From positions 1-32,460 of the forward strand of contig SVJS01000012.1 in NCBI GenBank assembly GCA_015068855.1: a DNA stretch of 32,460 bases, written 5' to 3'. Positions within the stretch are counted from its first letter, which is position 1; the number at the start of each line of letters is the position of its first letter. The notes beneath the pieces are model-generated. The model saw only the letters and a list, made by a program, of their open reading frames with translations. It did no database searches and had not been told where the DNA came from. Positions 7,434 to 15,607 of the stretch are shown here, piece after piece. The translations under genes were made by a program, and so were the position numbers. Source of the stretch: Oscillospiraceae bacterium. GTDB taxonomy: Bacteria > Bacillota > Clostridia > UBA1381 > UBA9506.

Positions 7434-8597
7434 TTATACGGTAATCACTTCAACGCCTTCGACGGCCTTTGCCACCAGTTCCTCAATATTGAGCTTGGCC
7501 TCAGACTGGATAATGCGGTCCAATTTCGGCTTAGTGTTGGGATGCTTGGGCGTGAAAACAGTGCAACAATCTTCATAGGGCAGAATGGAGGTTTCAAAGG
7601 TACCGATTTTTCTGGCAATGGTCACAATTTCCTCCTTATCCATACCAATAACAGGGCGGAACACCGGCATGCGGACAACCTCGTTGGTAACGGCCAGCGC
7701 CTCCATGGTCTGACTGGCCACCTGGCCGATGCTTTCGCCTGTGATTAAAGCCTTGGAGCCCGTTTGCAGAGCAATCTTCTCGGCAATACGCATCATAATG
7801 CGGCGCATGATGATGGTTAACTGCTCCTCGGGGCAGTTCTTTTTAATGGCAAGCTGTGCTTCGGTAAACGGCACAATGTGCACATCCATGCGAGGATTGT
7901 AGCCGGCGAGAATTTTGGCAAGGCTCATCACTTTATCCTTGGCCCGCTCGCCTGTGTAGGGATACGAGAAAAAGTGAACGGCATTCAGTTTAACGCCGCG
8001 CTTTGCCGTCATGTAACCGGCAACGGGACTGTCAATGCCGCCCGAGAGAAGCAGCGTGGCCTTGGAATTGGAGCCGAGGGGCATGCCGCCGGCACCCTTA
8101 ACCTTGCCGCAATAGGCATAGGCATATTCGTCACGAACCTCCACCATAACAATTTCCTCAGGGTTGTGAACATCACAAACAAGATTCGGGAAGGTATCAT
8201 GCAGATAGCCGCCCACCTCCTGACAAATCTGAGGAGAGGTGAGGGGGAATTTCTTATCGGCGCGCTTAGCCTCCACCTTAAAACGGCGGATGTTTTGCAG
8301 AACCGGCGCTAAAACCTCTGCGGTTCCGGTTTTCATGCTTTCAATGTCCTTGGGCAGAACGAAAGCGCGGGTCAGAGAGGTGATGCCGAAAACCTTGGTC
8401 AGTCTGTGAATGACCTCATCAATGATGGCAGGGTCGTCCGGCTCAACATAGATGGTGGCCTGAGCACGATGAATCTGCCCTTTGAAAGAATCGGGCAGGG
8501 CGGCCTTAATATTTTTGACTAAGGCCTCTTCAAAAAAGGGTCTGTTCAGGCCTTTTAGAATAATCTCTCCGTATTTAATCAAAACTAATTGTTTCAA
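7434..8597 (-). CDS. thiI: tRNA 4-thiouridine synthetase ThiI, without rhodanese domain
   Basis: 387 aa; adenylates U8 of tRNA for sulfur transfer and may also supply sulfur for the thiazole of thiamin. It has an N-terminal ferredoxin-like part, a THUMP domain (about 60-165) and a PP-loop ATPase domain with SGGIDS at 185-190. The conserved EDCCTVFTPKHP segment near 342 supplies the catalytic cysteine region. The C-terminal rhodanese domain of the E. coli enzyme is absent, as in Bacillus; a dedicated cysteine desulfurase would then give the sulfur. The start is TTG at 8597, with GGAGGC 6 bases upstream. It lies 13 bases after the methyltransferase gene. Confidence 0.95.
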   Translation of the reverse strand: MKQLVLIKYGEIILKGLNRPFFEEALVKNIKAALPDSFKGQIHRAQATIYVEPDDPAIIDEVIHRLTKVFGITSLTRAFVLPKDIESMKTGTAEVLAPVLQNIRRFKVEAKRADKKFPLTSPQICQEVGGYLHDTFPNLVCDVHNPEEIVMVEVRDEYAYAYCGKVKGAGGMPLGSNSKATLLLSGGIDSPVAGYMTAKRGVKLNAVHFFSYPYTGERAKDKVMSLAKILAGYNPRMDVHIVPFTEAQLAIKKNCPEEQLTIIMRRIMMRIAEKIALQTGSKALITGESIGQVASQTMEALAVTNEVVRMPVFRPVIGMDKEEIVTIARKIGTFETSILPYEDCCTVFTPKHPNTKPKLDRIIQSEAKLNIEELVAKAVEGVEVITV

Positions 8598-8610
8598 TGC
8601 TTTGCCTCCG

Positions 8611-9351
8611 TTATATTTTCTTCACTTCGTACACAATGCGCTGGCTTTTGTCGTGGGGCTCGTATCTTGTGTAGTCGTCATAGCGGCAAACGACTTGTAA
8701 GCCGGCCTGCGCCAGAGCCTCGGTAATCTCCTTGTCGGTGTAGAGCCTTTGTGTCTGCACTTCATCGACCCGACGATACAATCCGTCTTCGGTTTCTGTA
8801 AAAAACGTCAGATATAAATCACAAAGCCCGGTTTCGGGATTAAATTCATTCTCCCAGATATAGTAAATGGAGTCTGTTTCGTAGCTATATGTCTGGTTGC
8901 CTAAAATGTGCTTGACTTTGTACTCAGAATTGACATCAAACAAAAGAACGCCGTCAGGGTTCAAGTAGTTTGCACACAATTTGAATGTTTTAACAAGGTC
9001 ATCCGGATCTGTCAAATAGTTTAGGCTATCCAGCACGCAGACAATGGCATCCACCGTGCCGTACAGCTCAAAGGCTTCCATGGGCTGATGCAGGAATAAA
9101 ATCCCCTCTGCGCCCTCTTTGCCACGGGCAACCGCTAACATCTCTTCGGAGGCATCCACTCCCGTCATGTCGTAGCCACGGTTTTGCAGGGCCACGGTCA
9201 GGGTGCCGGTGCCGCAGGCTAAATCTAAAACAAGCCCGTCCGTGATGCCCTTTGCCTGCAAGCGAGAGCAGATAAAATCGGCAATTTTCGGGTAGTCCAC
9301 ATCAAAGGTCAGGGCATCATAGAGGCCCGCAAAATCCTGATAACTGCTCAT
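8611..9351 (-). CDS. Class I SAM-dependent methyltransferase
   Basis: 246 aa. Motif I is VLDLACGTGTL (about residue 44), followed by an acidic residue at the end of the second strand (GVDASEEML). The N-terminus SYQDFAGLYDALT and the overall pattern are those of small-molecule or protein methyltransferases common in Firmicutes; the substrate is unknown. The ATG (9349-9351) overlaps the rarA stop codon in an ATGA, so it is translationally coupled to rarA. A longer reading starting at 9387 would lie inside rarA and is not needed. Confidence 0.85.
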   Translation of the reverse strand: MSSYQDFAGLYDALTFDVDYPKIADFICSRLQAKGITDGLVLDLACGTGTLTVALQNRGYDMTGVDASEEMLAVARGKEGAEGILFLHQPMEAFELYGTVDAIVCVLDSLNYLTDPDDLVKTFKLCANYLNPDGVLLFDVNSEYKVKHILGNQTYSYETDSIYYIWENEFNPETGLCDLYLTFFTETEDGLYRRVDEVQTQRLYTDKEITEALAQAGLQVVCRYDDYTRYEPHDKSQRIVYEVKKI

Positions 9352-10628
9352 TTTGTCTCTTCCTTTTTGTTTTTGATGCGCTCCCAATACGCGCGGAGTG
9401 CATTTTCGTTTTTATTGTCACAGCCCCGGTAATAGACCCTGTCGCAAATGGTGTCAGGCAGATATTGTTGGGGCACGTAATGGTCAGGGTAGCTGTGGGG
9501 ATATTGATAGGTCAGTCCGCGACCTAACTTGCCGGCGCCGCTGTAATGCGCATCCCGCAGGTGCATGGGAACGTCTCCTGCGTGTCCCGCGCTAATATCC
9601 TGCATGGCGGCATCAATGGCCATAATAGCGGAGTTGCTTTTGGGTGCGGTTGCCAAAACCAAGGCCGCCTCAGCCAAAGGAATGCGTGCCTCAGGCAAGC
9701 CGAGCTGCAAGGCGGCATCAACACAAGCCTTGGTGATGGTGATGGCCTGCGGATAGGCAAGACCCACATCCTCTGCGGCAATCACAAGCAAACGACGGCA
9801 GGCAGTTAACAAGTCGCCACCTGTCAGAAGACGTGCCAAATAATGCATGGCAGCATCCGGATCGCTGCCGCGAATGGATTTTTGCAGCGCGCTGATAACA
9901 TCATAATGGCTGTCGCCATCCTTATCGTGACGAAAGGCTTTCTTTTGCGTGCTTTGTTCCGCCAATTCTAAGGAAACTTCCAGACCGCCCTGAGTCAGGG
10001 GTGCGGTCTGCACGCAAAGCTCTAAGGTGTTCAGCGCCTTGCGGACATCGCCACAGGCCGTTTCGGCAATGTGCTTTGCGGCCATGGGGTCTATGGTAAT
10101 GGTAAGGCCCAGTTCCTCTTCCAAAATGGAAAGAGCACGGGCCAGCGCCTCTTCAATATCCTCGGCCATGATAGGCAGAAATTCAAACACCGTGCAACGG
10201 GATAAAATGGCGTTGTAAATGTAAAAATAGGGGTTTTCCGTTGTGCTGGCAATCAATGTGATGGAGCCGTTTTCAATAAACTCCAAAAGCGATTGTTGCT
10301 GTTTTTTATTAAAATTCTGAATCTCGTCTAAGTAAAGAAGAATGCCCTCTGTGTGCCCCATGCTGTCTAAATTGGCAGTAATCGCTTTAATGTCAGAGAC
10401 AGAGGCATTGGTTGCATTTAATTTGTAGAGAGTTTTGCCGGAAAGACGTGCGGCAATATTTGCCACCGTTGTTTTTCCCGTGCCCGAGGGGCCGTAGAAA
10501 ATCATGTTGGGGATTTTGCCGCCTGTAATCAGGCGATACAGCATCTTGTCCTCTGACAAAAGATGCTTTTGTCCCACGCAATCTTCCAAACGCTGCGGAC
10601 GGATTCGGTCAGCCAGCGGACTTGCCAT
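9348..10628 (-). CDS. rarA: Replication-associated recombination protein A (AAA+ ATPase)
   Basis: 426 aa; RarA/MgsA/WRNIP1 family, a clamp-loader-like ATPase acting at stalled replication forks. The start PLADRIRPQRLEDCVGQ is typical. Walker A is GPSGTGKTT (46-54), Walker B is LLYLDEIQ (97-104), the sensor region is IASTTENP, and the C-terminal tetramerisation part contains AAEDVGLAYPQA. It is the first gene of a minus-strand run of six genes ending with tmk. I see no convincing promoter just upstream; a TATACT at 10702-10707 lies on the far side of the jag terminator. Confidence 0.95.
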   Translation of the reverse strand: MASPLADRIRPQRLEDCVGQKHLLSEDKMLYRLITGGKIPNMIFYGPSGTGKTTVANIAARLSGKTLYKLNATNASVSDIKAITANLDSMGHTEGILLYLDEIQNFNKKQQQSLLEFIENGSITLIASTTENPYFYIYNAILSRCTVFEFLPIMAEDIEEALARALSILEEELGLTITIDPMAAKHIAETACGDVRKALNTLELCVQTAPLTQGGLEVSLELAEQSTQKKAFRHDKDGDSHYDVISALQKSIRGSDPDAAMHYLARLLTGGDLLTACRRLLVIAAEDVGLAYPQAITITKACVDAALQLGLPEARIPLAEAALVLATAPKSNSAIMAIDAAMQDISAGHAGDVPMHLRDAHYSGAGKLGRGLTYQYPHSYPDHYVPQQYLPDTICDRVYYRGCDNKNENALRAYWERIKNKKEETK

Positions 10629-10650
10629 ATCATCACCCCTTTTTCAAAAT

Positions 10651-10685
10651 AAAAAGCTGTAAAAACCGTTCGGATTTTTACAGCT
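10651..10685 (-). terminator. Terminator downstream of jag
   Basis: AGCTGTAAAAA (10655-10665) pairs with TTTTTACAGCT (10675-10685). On the minus strand the stem is followed by TTTTTATTTT. It separates the rpmH-jag cluster from rarA. Confidence 0.8.
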
Positions 10686-10736
10686 CCAAACCCTCGCGGG
10701 CAGTATACAATTTAAGCTTTATGGTTTATGGTTTAT

Positions 10737-11366
10737 TTAAGCCTGCTTCTTTTTCAAGGCAATAACCAGCTTACGGTACGGCTCTTCGCCAATGCTGTAC
10801 GTATCAACATCGGGATTTGACTGTAACGTAGAGTGGATAATTCTGCGCTCGTTGGCACTCATGGGCTCTAACGTGATTTTCTTTTTGCCGGCAACAACGG
10901 AGCCGGCCAGATTTTCGGCCAGACGAACCAGAGTCTGACGACGTTTTTCACGATAGTTTTCTGTGTCTAAAACAACCTTAACATAGTCGCCGTCGCCACG
11001 GTTAACCGTTAAGCTGACTAAATGCTCGAGGGCATTTAAGGTGTCACCGTGCTTGCCGATGATGAGCCCCATGCCGTCGCCGCTCAAATTAATATTCATA
11101 ATTTTATCGGTGCAGGTAATATCAATGTTAACGCGCATGCCCATAGCCAGGAAAACGTCGCTTAAAAAAGCTTCGGCACGAGCCTGGGGGTTAACGTTGG
11201 AGGTTACTTCAACAACGGCATCTTTAACGCCGAAGCCAAAGAGCCCTTTTGAACCTTCTTCAATAACGGTGGTGGTAACTTCGTCCTCAGAAAGGCGAAG
11301 CTCAGCTAATGCCAGGTTAATGGCTTCCTGGACGGTTTTGGCTGATTTTCTGATTGTCTTACTCAT
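10737..11366 (-). CDS. jag: RNA-binding protein Jag/KhpB (SpoIIIJ-associated)
   Basis: 209 aa; RNA-binding regulator linked to YidC and to cell elongation and division. The N-terminal Jag domain (1-55) contains GSKGLFGFGVKDA, the KH domain has the GKHG loop at 104-107, and the C-terminal R3H domain (about 145-205) shows NERRIIH. All three domains are intact. The ATG overlaps the yidC stop in ATGA. In most Firmicutes mnmE follows; here a terminator and rarA follow. Confidence 0.95.
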   Translation of the reverse strand: MSKTIRKSAKTVQEAINLALAELRLSEDEVTTTVIEEGSKGLFGFGVKDAVVEVTSNVNPQARAEAFLSDVFLAMGMRVNIDITCTDKIMNINLSGDGMGLIIGKHGDTLNALEHLVSLTVNRGDGDYVKVVLDTENYREKRRQTLVRLAENLAGSVVAGKKKITLEPMSANERRIIHSTLQSNPDVDTYSIGEEPYRKLVIALKKKQA

Positions 11367-12271
11367 TTTTTTCTCCTTTCAGCCTCGCGCTCTCTGTAAT
11401 GCTTCGGCGCAGAGGGTTCCGGCAATTTTGCCGGGAAAAAGCGGTGCATCACAAGCTGCTGTGCCAACTGAACAAGGTTGGAAATAATCCAGTAAAAGCC
11501 TAAGCCGGCCGGCAGGGACAATGCAAAAAATGCGGTCATGAAGGGGAAGAAATAATTCATCATCTTCATGGTGTTTGCCGTGTCGTTTCCATCAGCGCTG
11601 GGGCTGGTGGACTGTCCGCTTAACTTCGTGGTTACCCAAGATGTTAAAAAGGTTGTTAAACCGGCCAGAACGGGGATTAACAGCAGGGGTGATAAGGTAG
11701 AAAGACTTGGTGTTTGTGCCAAGTTTAATCCGTAGAATGTAAAGTCGATATTCATGATATCAACGCCGGGGAATTGGGCAGCCAGTTCCGTAGCATGCTT
11801 TGACATTGCAGAAGCCATGCCAATCTGGTCGGTTGTTGTATTAACAACAGAACCTAAACCGGCAAGAACCTCGCGCACCTGCTCGATGGTCGGCAAACCG
11901 TGCTTGCCAAGCTGGATGACGTAGGTCAGCGGGCTGCGAATAATATTATATAAAGCAATCAACAGGGGGAACTGAATCAAAAGGGGCAAACAACCGCCCA
12001 TGGGGTTGATTTGGTTCTCCTGATAGACCTTCATGGTCTCCTGATTGAGCTTATCCTTATCATATTGATATTTTTTTTGAATTTCCTGTAATTTAGGCTG
12101 AACGGCCTGCATTTTTGACATGGATTTTTGTTGCTTGATGGTTAAGGGTAACAGAATTGCCTTGGTTACAAGCGTAAAGACAAGCAATGTCCAACCATAA
12201 TTTTGCAACAGTAAATAGATATAACGGAACAAATACCCCAGAGGGATATTGATGAGATCGAAAATACCCAA
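11363..12271 (-). CDS. yidC: Membrane protein insertase YidC/SpoIIIJ
   Basis: 302 aa; inserts proteins into the membrane alone or with Sec. Five hydrophobic segments are visible, with the conserved cytoplasmic loop QQKSMSKMQAVQPKLQEIQKKY and the segment NPMGGCLPLLIQFP. Where B. subtilis SpoIIIJ has its groove arginine, this protein appears to have Lys (TLVTKAILLPL), keeping the charge. There is no lipoprotein signal. The start is TTG at 12271, with AGGAGG upstream; the longer reading from 12322 has no site. There is a basic C-terminal tail. Confidence 0.93.
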   Translation of the reverse strand: MGIFDLINIPLGYLFRYIYLLLQNYGWTLLVFTLVTKAILLPLTIKQQKSMSKMQAVQPKLQEIQKKYQYDKDKLNQETMKVYQENQINPMGGCLPLLIQFPLLIALYNIIRSPLTYVIQLGKHGLPTIEQVREVLAGLGSVVNTTTDQIGMASAMSKHATELAAQFPGVDIMNIDFTFYGLNLAQTPSLSTLSPLLLIPVLAGLTTFLTSWVTTKLSGQSTSPSADGNDTANTMKMMNYFFPFMTAFFALSLPAGLGFYWIISNLVQLAQQLVMHRFFPAKLPEPSAPKHYREREAERRKK

Positions 12272-12354
12272 AGTGCCTCCTCCTTTTTGCCGATACTGAA
12301 TAAAACGGCAAAGACGAATCAAAGTGTGTTAAGAAACAAGGCAGTAGCATGCGT

Positions 12355-12564
12355 CTATTTCACCGGATCATATCCACCCTTATGGAACGGGTGGCATCTG
12401 GCGATGCGACGAAGAGCCATCCATGTGCCGCGGAGAGCGCCGTGTTTGGTAATCGCTTCTAAGGCATATTGCGAACAAGATGGATAAAAGCGACAACAAG
12501 GCTTTTTCAGCGGCGAAAGATACCGTTGATACAATCGAATGATAAACAATAAAAGCTTCTTCAT
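12355..12564 (-). CDS. yidD: Membrane protein insertion efficiency factor YidD
   Basis: 69 aa. The conserved pattern [16 protein letters not shown] with HGALRG and the end [13 protein letters not shown] identify it. An N-terminal amphipathic helix precedes it ([17 protein letters not shown]). The ATG overlaps the rnpA stop codon in ATGA, so translation is coupled. The longer in-frame reading upstream lies within rnpA and is rejected. Confidence 0.95.
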   Translation of the reverse strand: MKKLLLFIIRLYQRYLSPLKKPCCRFYPSCSQYALEAITKHGALRGTWMALRRIARCHPFHKGGYDPVK

Positions 12565-12983
12565 ATCGAAACGTCCGTTTCTTTCGCGCCCTCTGTGGCA
12601 GCGGAGCTGTGCCCGTCCACAGGCGCAACAGATGTTTTGGCAGGGGCATGGAGCAGGCGGGCGCATTTCATCAAATGCCGCACAGCAGCCATGGTTTCTG
12701 CCAGAGAATCAGCGTTTAGGCTGCCTTCTTTTGAAGCAAAAATCAAATCAAACCCGCACTTAAACTCGGGTTCCAGTAATCGATAGCTTTCTTTAACAAG
12801 CCTGCGGATGCGATTACGCCCGACGGCACCAGCTAATTTTTTGCCGGTTTTGATGCCGAGACGGTTATAGTCCAATCCGTTAGGCAGGTAATGCAGGGTA
12901 AAATTTTTGTGGTATGAACGTTTTCCTTTTTTATATACCTGCAAAAAAAGCTCATTTTTTTTCAAGCTGATAGTCCGCTTCAT
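12561..12983 (-). CDS. rnpA: Ribonuclease P protein component
   Basis: 140 aa; protein subunit of RNase P, which matures tRNA 5' ends. The RNR motif is [14 protein letters not shown], and the N-terminus [21 protein letters not shown] is typical. The family is usually 110-120 aa; here about 25 extra C-terminal residues of low complexity (rich in Ala, Ser, Thr, Glu) follow, running up to the overlap with yidD. Confidence 0.95.
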   Translation of the reverse strand: MKRTISLKKNELFLQVYKKGKRSYHKNFTLHYLPNGLDYNRLGIKTGKKLAGAVGRNRIRRLVKESYRLLEPEFKCGFDLIFASKEGSLNADSLAETMAAVRHLMKCARLLHAPAKTSVAPVDGHSSAATEGAKETDVSI

Positions 12984-13014
12984 AGTCAGTTACCTGCGAC
13001 TGCGGGGAATTATG

Positions 13015-13050
13015 AAATAAAGTCGCCAAAAGCACGAGCTCTCAGCGACT
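13015..13050 (-). terminator. Partial terminator between rpmH and rnpA
   Basis: AGTCGC (13021-13026) pairs with GCGACT (13045-13050); on the minus strand it is followed by TTTATTTC. The T run is broken, so it is probably a leaky terminator or processing site that would yield more rpmH than rnpA mRNA. Confidence 0.5.
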
Positions 13051-13061
13051 GGTTTTCATAA

Positions 13062-13196
13062 CTATGCAGACAGAACCTTTCTGCCTTTTAGTCTTCTTCT
13101 GGCCAATACTTTTCTGCCGGAACGCGAACTCATTCTGTTTCTGAAGCCGTGGTCTTTTTTCCGTTTTCTGTTGTTCGGTTGAAATGTTCTAAGCAA
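13062..13196 (-). CDS. rpmH: 50S ribosomal protein L34
   Basis: 44 aa, the usual length. The translated sequence contains [19 protein letters not shown] and ends in GRKVLSA, as in all L34 proteins. It starts with TTG at 13196: GGAGGTG lies 6 bases upstream and the expected N-terminus begins there; no ATG is available. It is the first gene of the rnpA-yidD-yidC-jag cluster. Confidence 0.97.
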   Translation of the reverse strand: MLRTFQPNNRKRKKDHGFRNRMSSRSGRKVLARRRLKGRKVLSA

Positions 13197-13234
13197 TTGC
13201 TCCACCTCCCATATGCATACCACTATATTTTAAC

Positions 13235-13263
13235 ATTATATCTTTCAAAATGAAACTTGTCAA
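13235..13263 (-). promoter_or_regulatory. Sigma-A promoter of rpmH
   Basis: On the minus strand TTGACA (13258-13263) and TATAAT (13235-13240) are both perfect and 17 bases apart. Confidence 0.9.
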
Positions 13264-13283
13264 GGGTTTTGTGCATAAAAAAG

Positions 13284-13312
13284 TTGTATTTTTTATAAAA
13301 AGATGATAGAAT
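13284..13312 (+). promoter_or_regulatory. Likely promoter of the zinc-ribbon/propeller gene
   Basis: TTGTAT (13284-13289) and TAGAAT (13307-13312) are 17 bases apart, 46 bases before the start codon. It diverges from the rpmH promoter. Confidence 0.6.
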
Positions 13313-13357
13313 GTAAGTAAACTTGTTTTAATTCCATTAATTTAGGAGGCGGACACA

Positions 13358-15133
13358 TTGAAGTTAGACCTGTTATGTCCCGTAGAAAACAGGGGCGTTA
13401 CCATTAAAACCAATCCCCAAACGGAGGAACCGTTTGTTCTTTTCAAGCTGTTTAACGTCAGCGACCGTGTTGTCACGGGGGTATCTTTTGTTTTAAGAGC
13501 GTATGATGCCTACGGCGGAGAATTGGGCAACATGCAAGTGGATATTTTTGACGTTGAAGGCATGCCTAAGGAATTCTTTGCCACGAACAAGGCAGTTTCT
13601 CTGGCAGAGTTTCCCGATGCCAAGCATATTACCGTTGAATTTTCAGAGGTCCGTTTTGCAGACGGAGACGTCTATGTTAAAGAGGGCGAGGATACGGATA
13701 TCAGCATCACGGAGCCCGGTCCGGATGAAAAATTGCGCCTGCTTGCGGCGGCCGGTGATGATGCTTATTGTTATCCCAAGGATGCAGGCACCTACTGGGT
13801 TTGCGTTTGCGGTCGCGCTAACGTGCCGCAGGCAGAGGCTTGCGTGCGTTGCAGCAGGGACAAAGAAGACGTGTTCAGGCTCTATGGCTCTAAGGAAGCT
13901 GTAACAGCCGTTATAGAGGAAAAGGAGGAGGCCCTCCGCCTGGCTGAGGAAGAAAGGCTTAAAGCAGAAGCGGAAGCTAAGGCCAAAAGAGTGGCCAAAA
14001 CCAAGAAAATAGCGATTATATCGGCAATTACTATCGTTTCTTTGCTCGTTTTATATTGGCTGGGCAGCTTGCTCTATGGCGGCATTCAAACCTTGCAGGG
14101 CAACCGTGCTCTAAAAAGCGGCGACTACCTTGCAGCATATCGTCACTATGTAGCGGCGGACAACAGCCGGAAAATCGCCACAGTTTCGGAACAGGTGCTG
14201 GGTAACGAGGGTCACAACCTCTGGCAGTCCGGCGCCATGACCGCGGACGAGGAAAATCTTTACTATATCGATTCAAATTGTGTTATTTATAAGGAAGCAA
14301 AAGCCACAGGCGAGAAAACAGAGCTTGATGCTGCCGGCCTTTTCCTGAATGTGTCCGATGGTTGGCTGTACTATCTGGATGCCACAACAGGGCAACAACT
14401 GTTCCGCATCCATGCCGAAAGCGGCGAGAAAGAGCTGTTGTATGAAACCGCAGACAGTTACTTTATGAATCTTTCTTTGGTTGGCAACGAGCTGTATTTC
14501 GTTCTGCAGGAGCCCCGCAAAAATCTGACACCGGCAGAGCAGGAGCAGATGGCGCTCGAAGGCGGCAATCCGTTCCAGACCAGATTGTATCGCCTGAAGG
14601 TTGGTCAAAAAACACCAAAACAGGTTTCGGAAAACGAGATTACCCAGTTTGTTTGCTACAAAGACAGAATCTACTATCTTGACAGTACAGAAAGCGCTGT
14701 TTACAGCATCGACCGTCACGGTAAGGATATGCAAAAACTGGTCAGCGGTCCCGTTTATGCCTTTGGTCTGTATGAGGATGCTCTGTATTACACCGACGGA
14801 ACCGTGGATGCTGAAACCGGTCAGCCGAGTCTTGCATTGATTAAGGCGGATATGGGCGGAAAGTATCTGGAAACTGTGATTGACGACGCAAAAGTTGTGA
14901 ATTTCGGGTATGACGGAGAGGATTTATATTATGTTGTCTTTACCGGCATGAGCCTGGATTTATATAAGCGGTCCGGTGCAGAGGATGTGCTGATTTCAGA
15001 GGGCACACAGGTTTTCAACTGCGCAGACGGATATGTGTTATATATCGACCCTGTGGGTCAGTTCATGAAAACAACGTTTGACAAAACGGGTGTTGAGCCG
15101 ATTGCAACAGCGGAGACGGCATTGACAGAGTAA
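13358..15133 (+). CDS. Membrane-anchored protein with zinc ribbon and extracellular propeller-like domain
   Basis: 591 aa, function unknown. Residues 1-130 form a beta-rich domain. A zinc-ribbon-like motif follows with Cys at 149, 151, 162 and 165. A charged, probably coiled-coil stretch (about 180-215) leads to one membrane helix (about 218-240). The remaining 340 residues repeat a pattern of LYYID/LYYLD-type strands, as in DUF5050 or beta-propeller proteins, and should lie outside the cell. The design suggests a receptor linking a cytoplasmic metal-binding part to an external sensor, but this is inference. The start is TTG at 13358 with AGGAGG 8 bases upstream. It stands alone, with its own promoter and a strong terminator. 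Confidence 0.75.
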   Translation: MKLDLLCPVENRGVTIKTNPQTEEPFVLFKLFNVSDRVVTGVSFVLRAYDAYGGELGNMQVDIFDVEGMPKEFFATNKAVSLAEFPDAKHITVEFSEVRFADGDVYVKEGEDTDISITEPGPDEKLRLLAAAGDDAYCYPKDAGTYWVCVCGRANVPQAEACVRCSRDKEDVFRLYGSKEAVTAVIEEKEEALRLAEEERLKAEAEAKAKRVAKTKKIAIISAITIVSLLVLYWLGSLLYGGIQTLQGNRALKSGDYLAAYRHYVAADNSRKIATVSEQVLGNEGHNLWQSGAMTADEENLYYIDSNCVIYKEAKATGEKTELDAAGLFLNVSDGWLYYLDATTGQQLFRIHAESGEKELLYETADSYFMNLSLVGNELYFVLQEPRKNLTPAEQEQMALEGGNPFQTRLYRLKVGQKTPKQVSENEITQFVCYKDRIYYLDSTESAVYSIDRHGKDMQKLVSGPVYAFGLYEDALYYTDGTVDAETGQPSLALIKADMGGKYLETVIDDAKVVNFGYDGEDLYYVVFTGMSLDLYKRSGAEDVLISEGTQVFNCADGYVLYIDPVGQFMKTTFDKTGVEPIATAETALTE

Positions 15134-15136
15134 ATT

Positions 15137-15174
15137 AAAAGGGACGCATTTCGAATTCGAAATGCGTCCCTTTT
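15137..15174 (+). terminator. Strong terminator, perfect palindrome
   Basis: The two halves AAAAGGGACGCATTTCGAA and TTCGAAATGCGTCCCTTTT are exact inverted copies with no unpaired centre in the DNA, followed by a further T. It ends the zinc-ribbon gene. Confidence 0.9.
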
Positions 15175-15220
15175 TGTGAAAGCGGAGAAGCAAGGAAGCG
15201 GTCAGAGGATTTTTTGCATG

Positions 15221-15254
15221 AAAAAAGTCGAAGCAAAGCGAACTTTGCTTCGAC
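15221..15254 (-). terminator. Terminator of tRNA-Leu
   Basis: GTCGAAGCAAAG (15227-15238) pairs with CTTTGCTTCGAC (15243-15254); on the minus strand it is followed by six T. It begins one base after the tRNA 3' end. Confidence 0.85.
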
Positions 15255-15255
15255 G

Positions 15256-15342
15256 TGGTGCCGGTGGCCGGACTCGAACCGGCACGGTGTCGCCACCGGT
15301 GGATTTTGAGTCCACTACGTCTGCCAATTCCATCACACCGGC
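15256..15342 (-). tRNA. tRNA-Leu (anticodon CAA)
   Basis: 87 nt with encoded CCA (15256-15258). The acceptor stem is GCCGGTG with CACCGGC, the T arm contains GGTTCGAGTCC, and there is a long variable arm as expected for tRNA-Leu. The anticodon loop reads CTCAAAA, giving CAA, which reads UUG codons. It forms its own short unit with a -10-like TATAAT (15367-15372, minus strand) and a terminator. Confidence 0.95.
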
Positions 15343-15370
15343 ACAAAGGATATCTAACATTGCATCATTA

Positions 15371-15417
15371 TACCATAAATTATCCAACCAAAATAAAATT
15401 CAAGGAAATTTATGGTA
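15371..15417. repeat. 11-bp inverted repeat upstream of tRNA-Leu
   Basis: TACCATAAATT (15371-15381) and AATTTATGGTA (15407-15417) are perfect inverted copies 25 bases apart. The left arm overlaps the -10 region of the tRNA-Leu promoter. It may be an operator or part of a back-to-back promoter pair; no function is shown. Confidence 0.5.
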
Positions 15418-15578
15418 CAATAAAAGCTTCCTTACTTATTTTTGCGCCATATGACGCGATTATAATTAATTGCCTTTATTATACCTTATTTACTGCGGAA
15501 TGTCAAGAGGCTTTTTTGAAACTTTTTCTCCTCCTGCCTGATAGGATGCATGAAAAGCAAAGAGCCACCAGCTGCGCC

Positions 15579-15607
15579 TTGACAAACCGGGCGCAGACAG
15601 ATATAAT
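15579..15607 (+). promoter_or_regulatory. Sigma-A promoter of the PqqD-peptidase-ABC unit
   Basis: TTGACA (15579-15584) and TATAAT (15602-15607) are perfect and 17 bases apart. The leader to the PqqD-like gene is about 70 nt. Confidence 0.88.

Noticed and set aside
13197-13357. Replication origin next to rpmH
   Set aside because: No DnaA-box-like sequences and no dnaA; the gap is explained by two divergent promoters.
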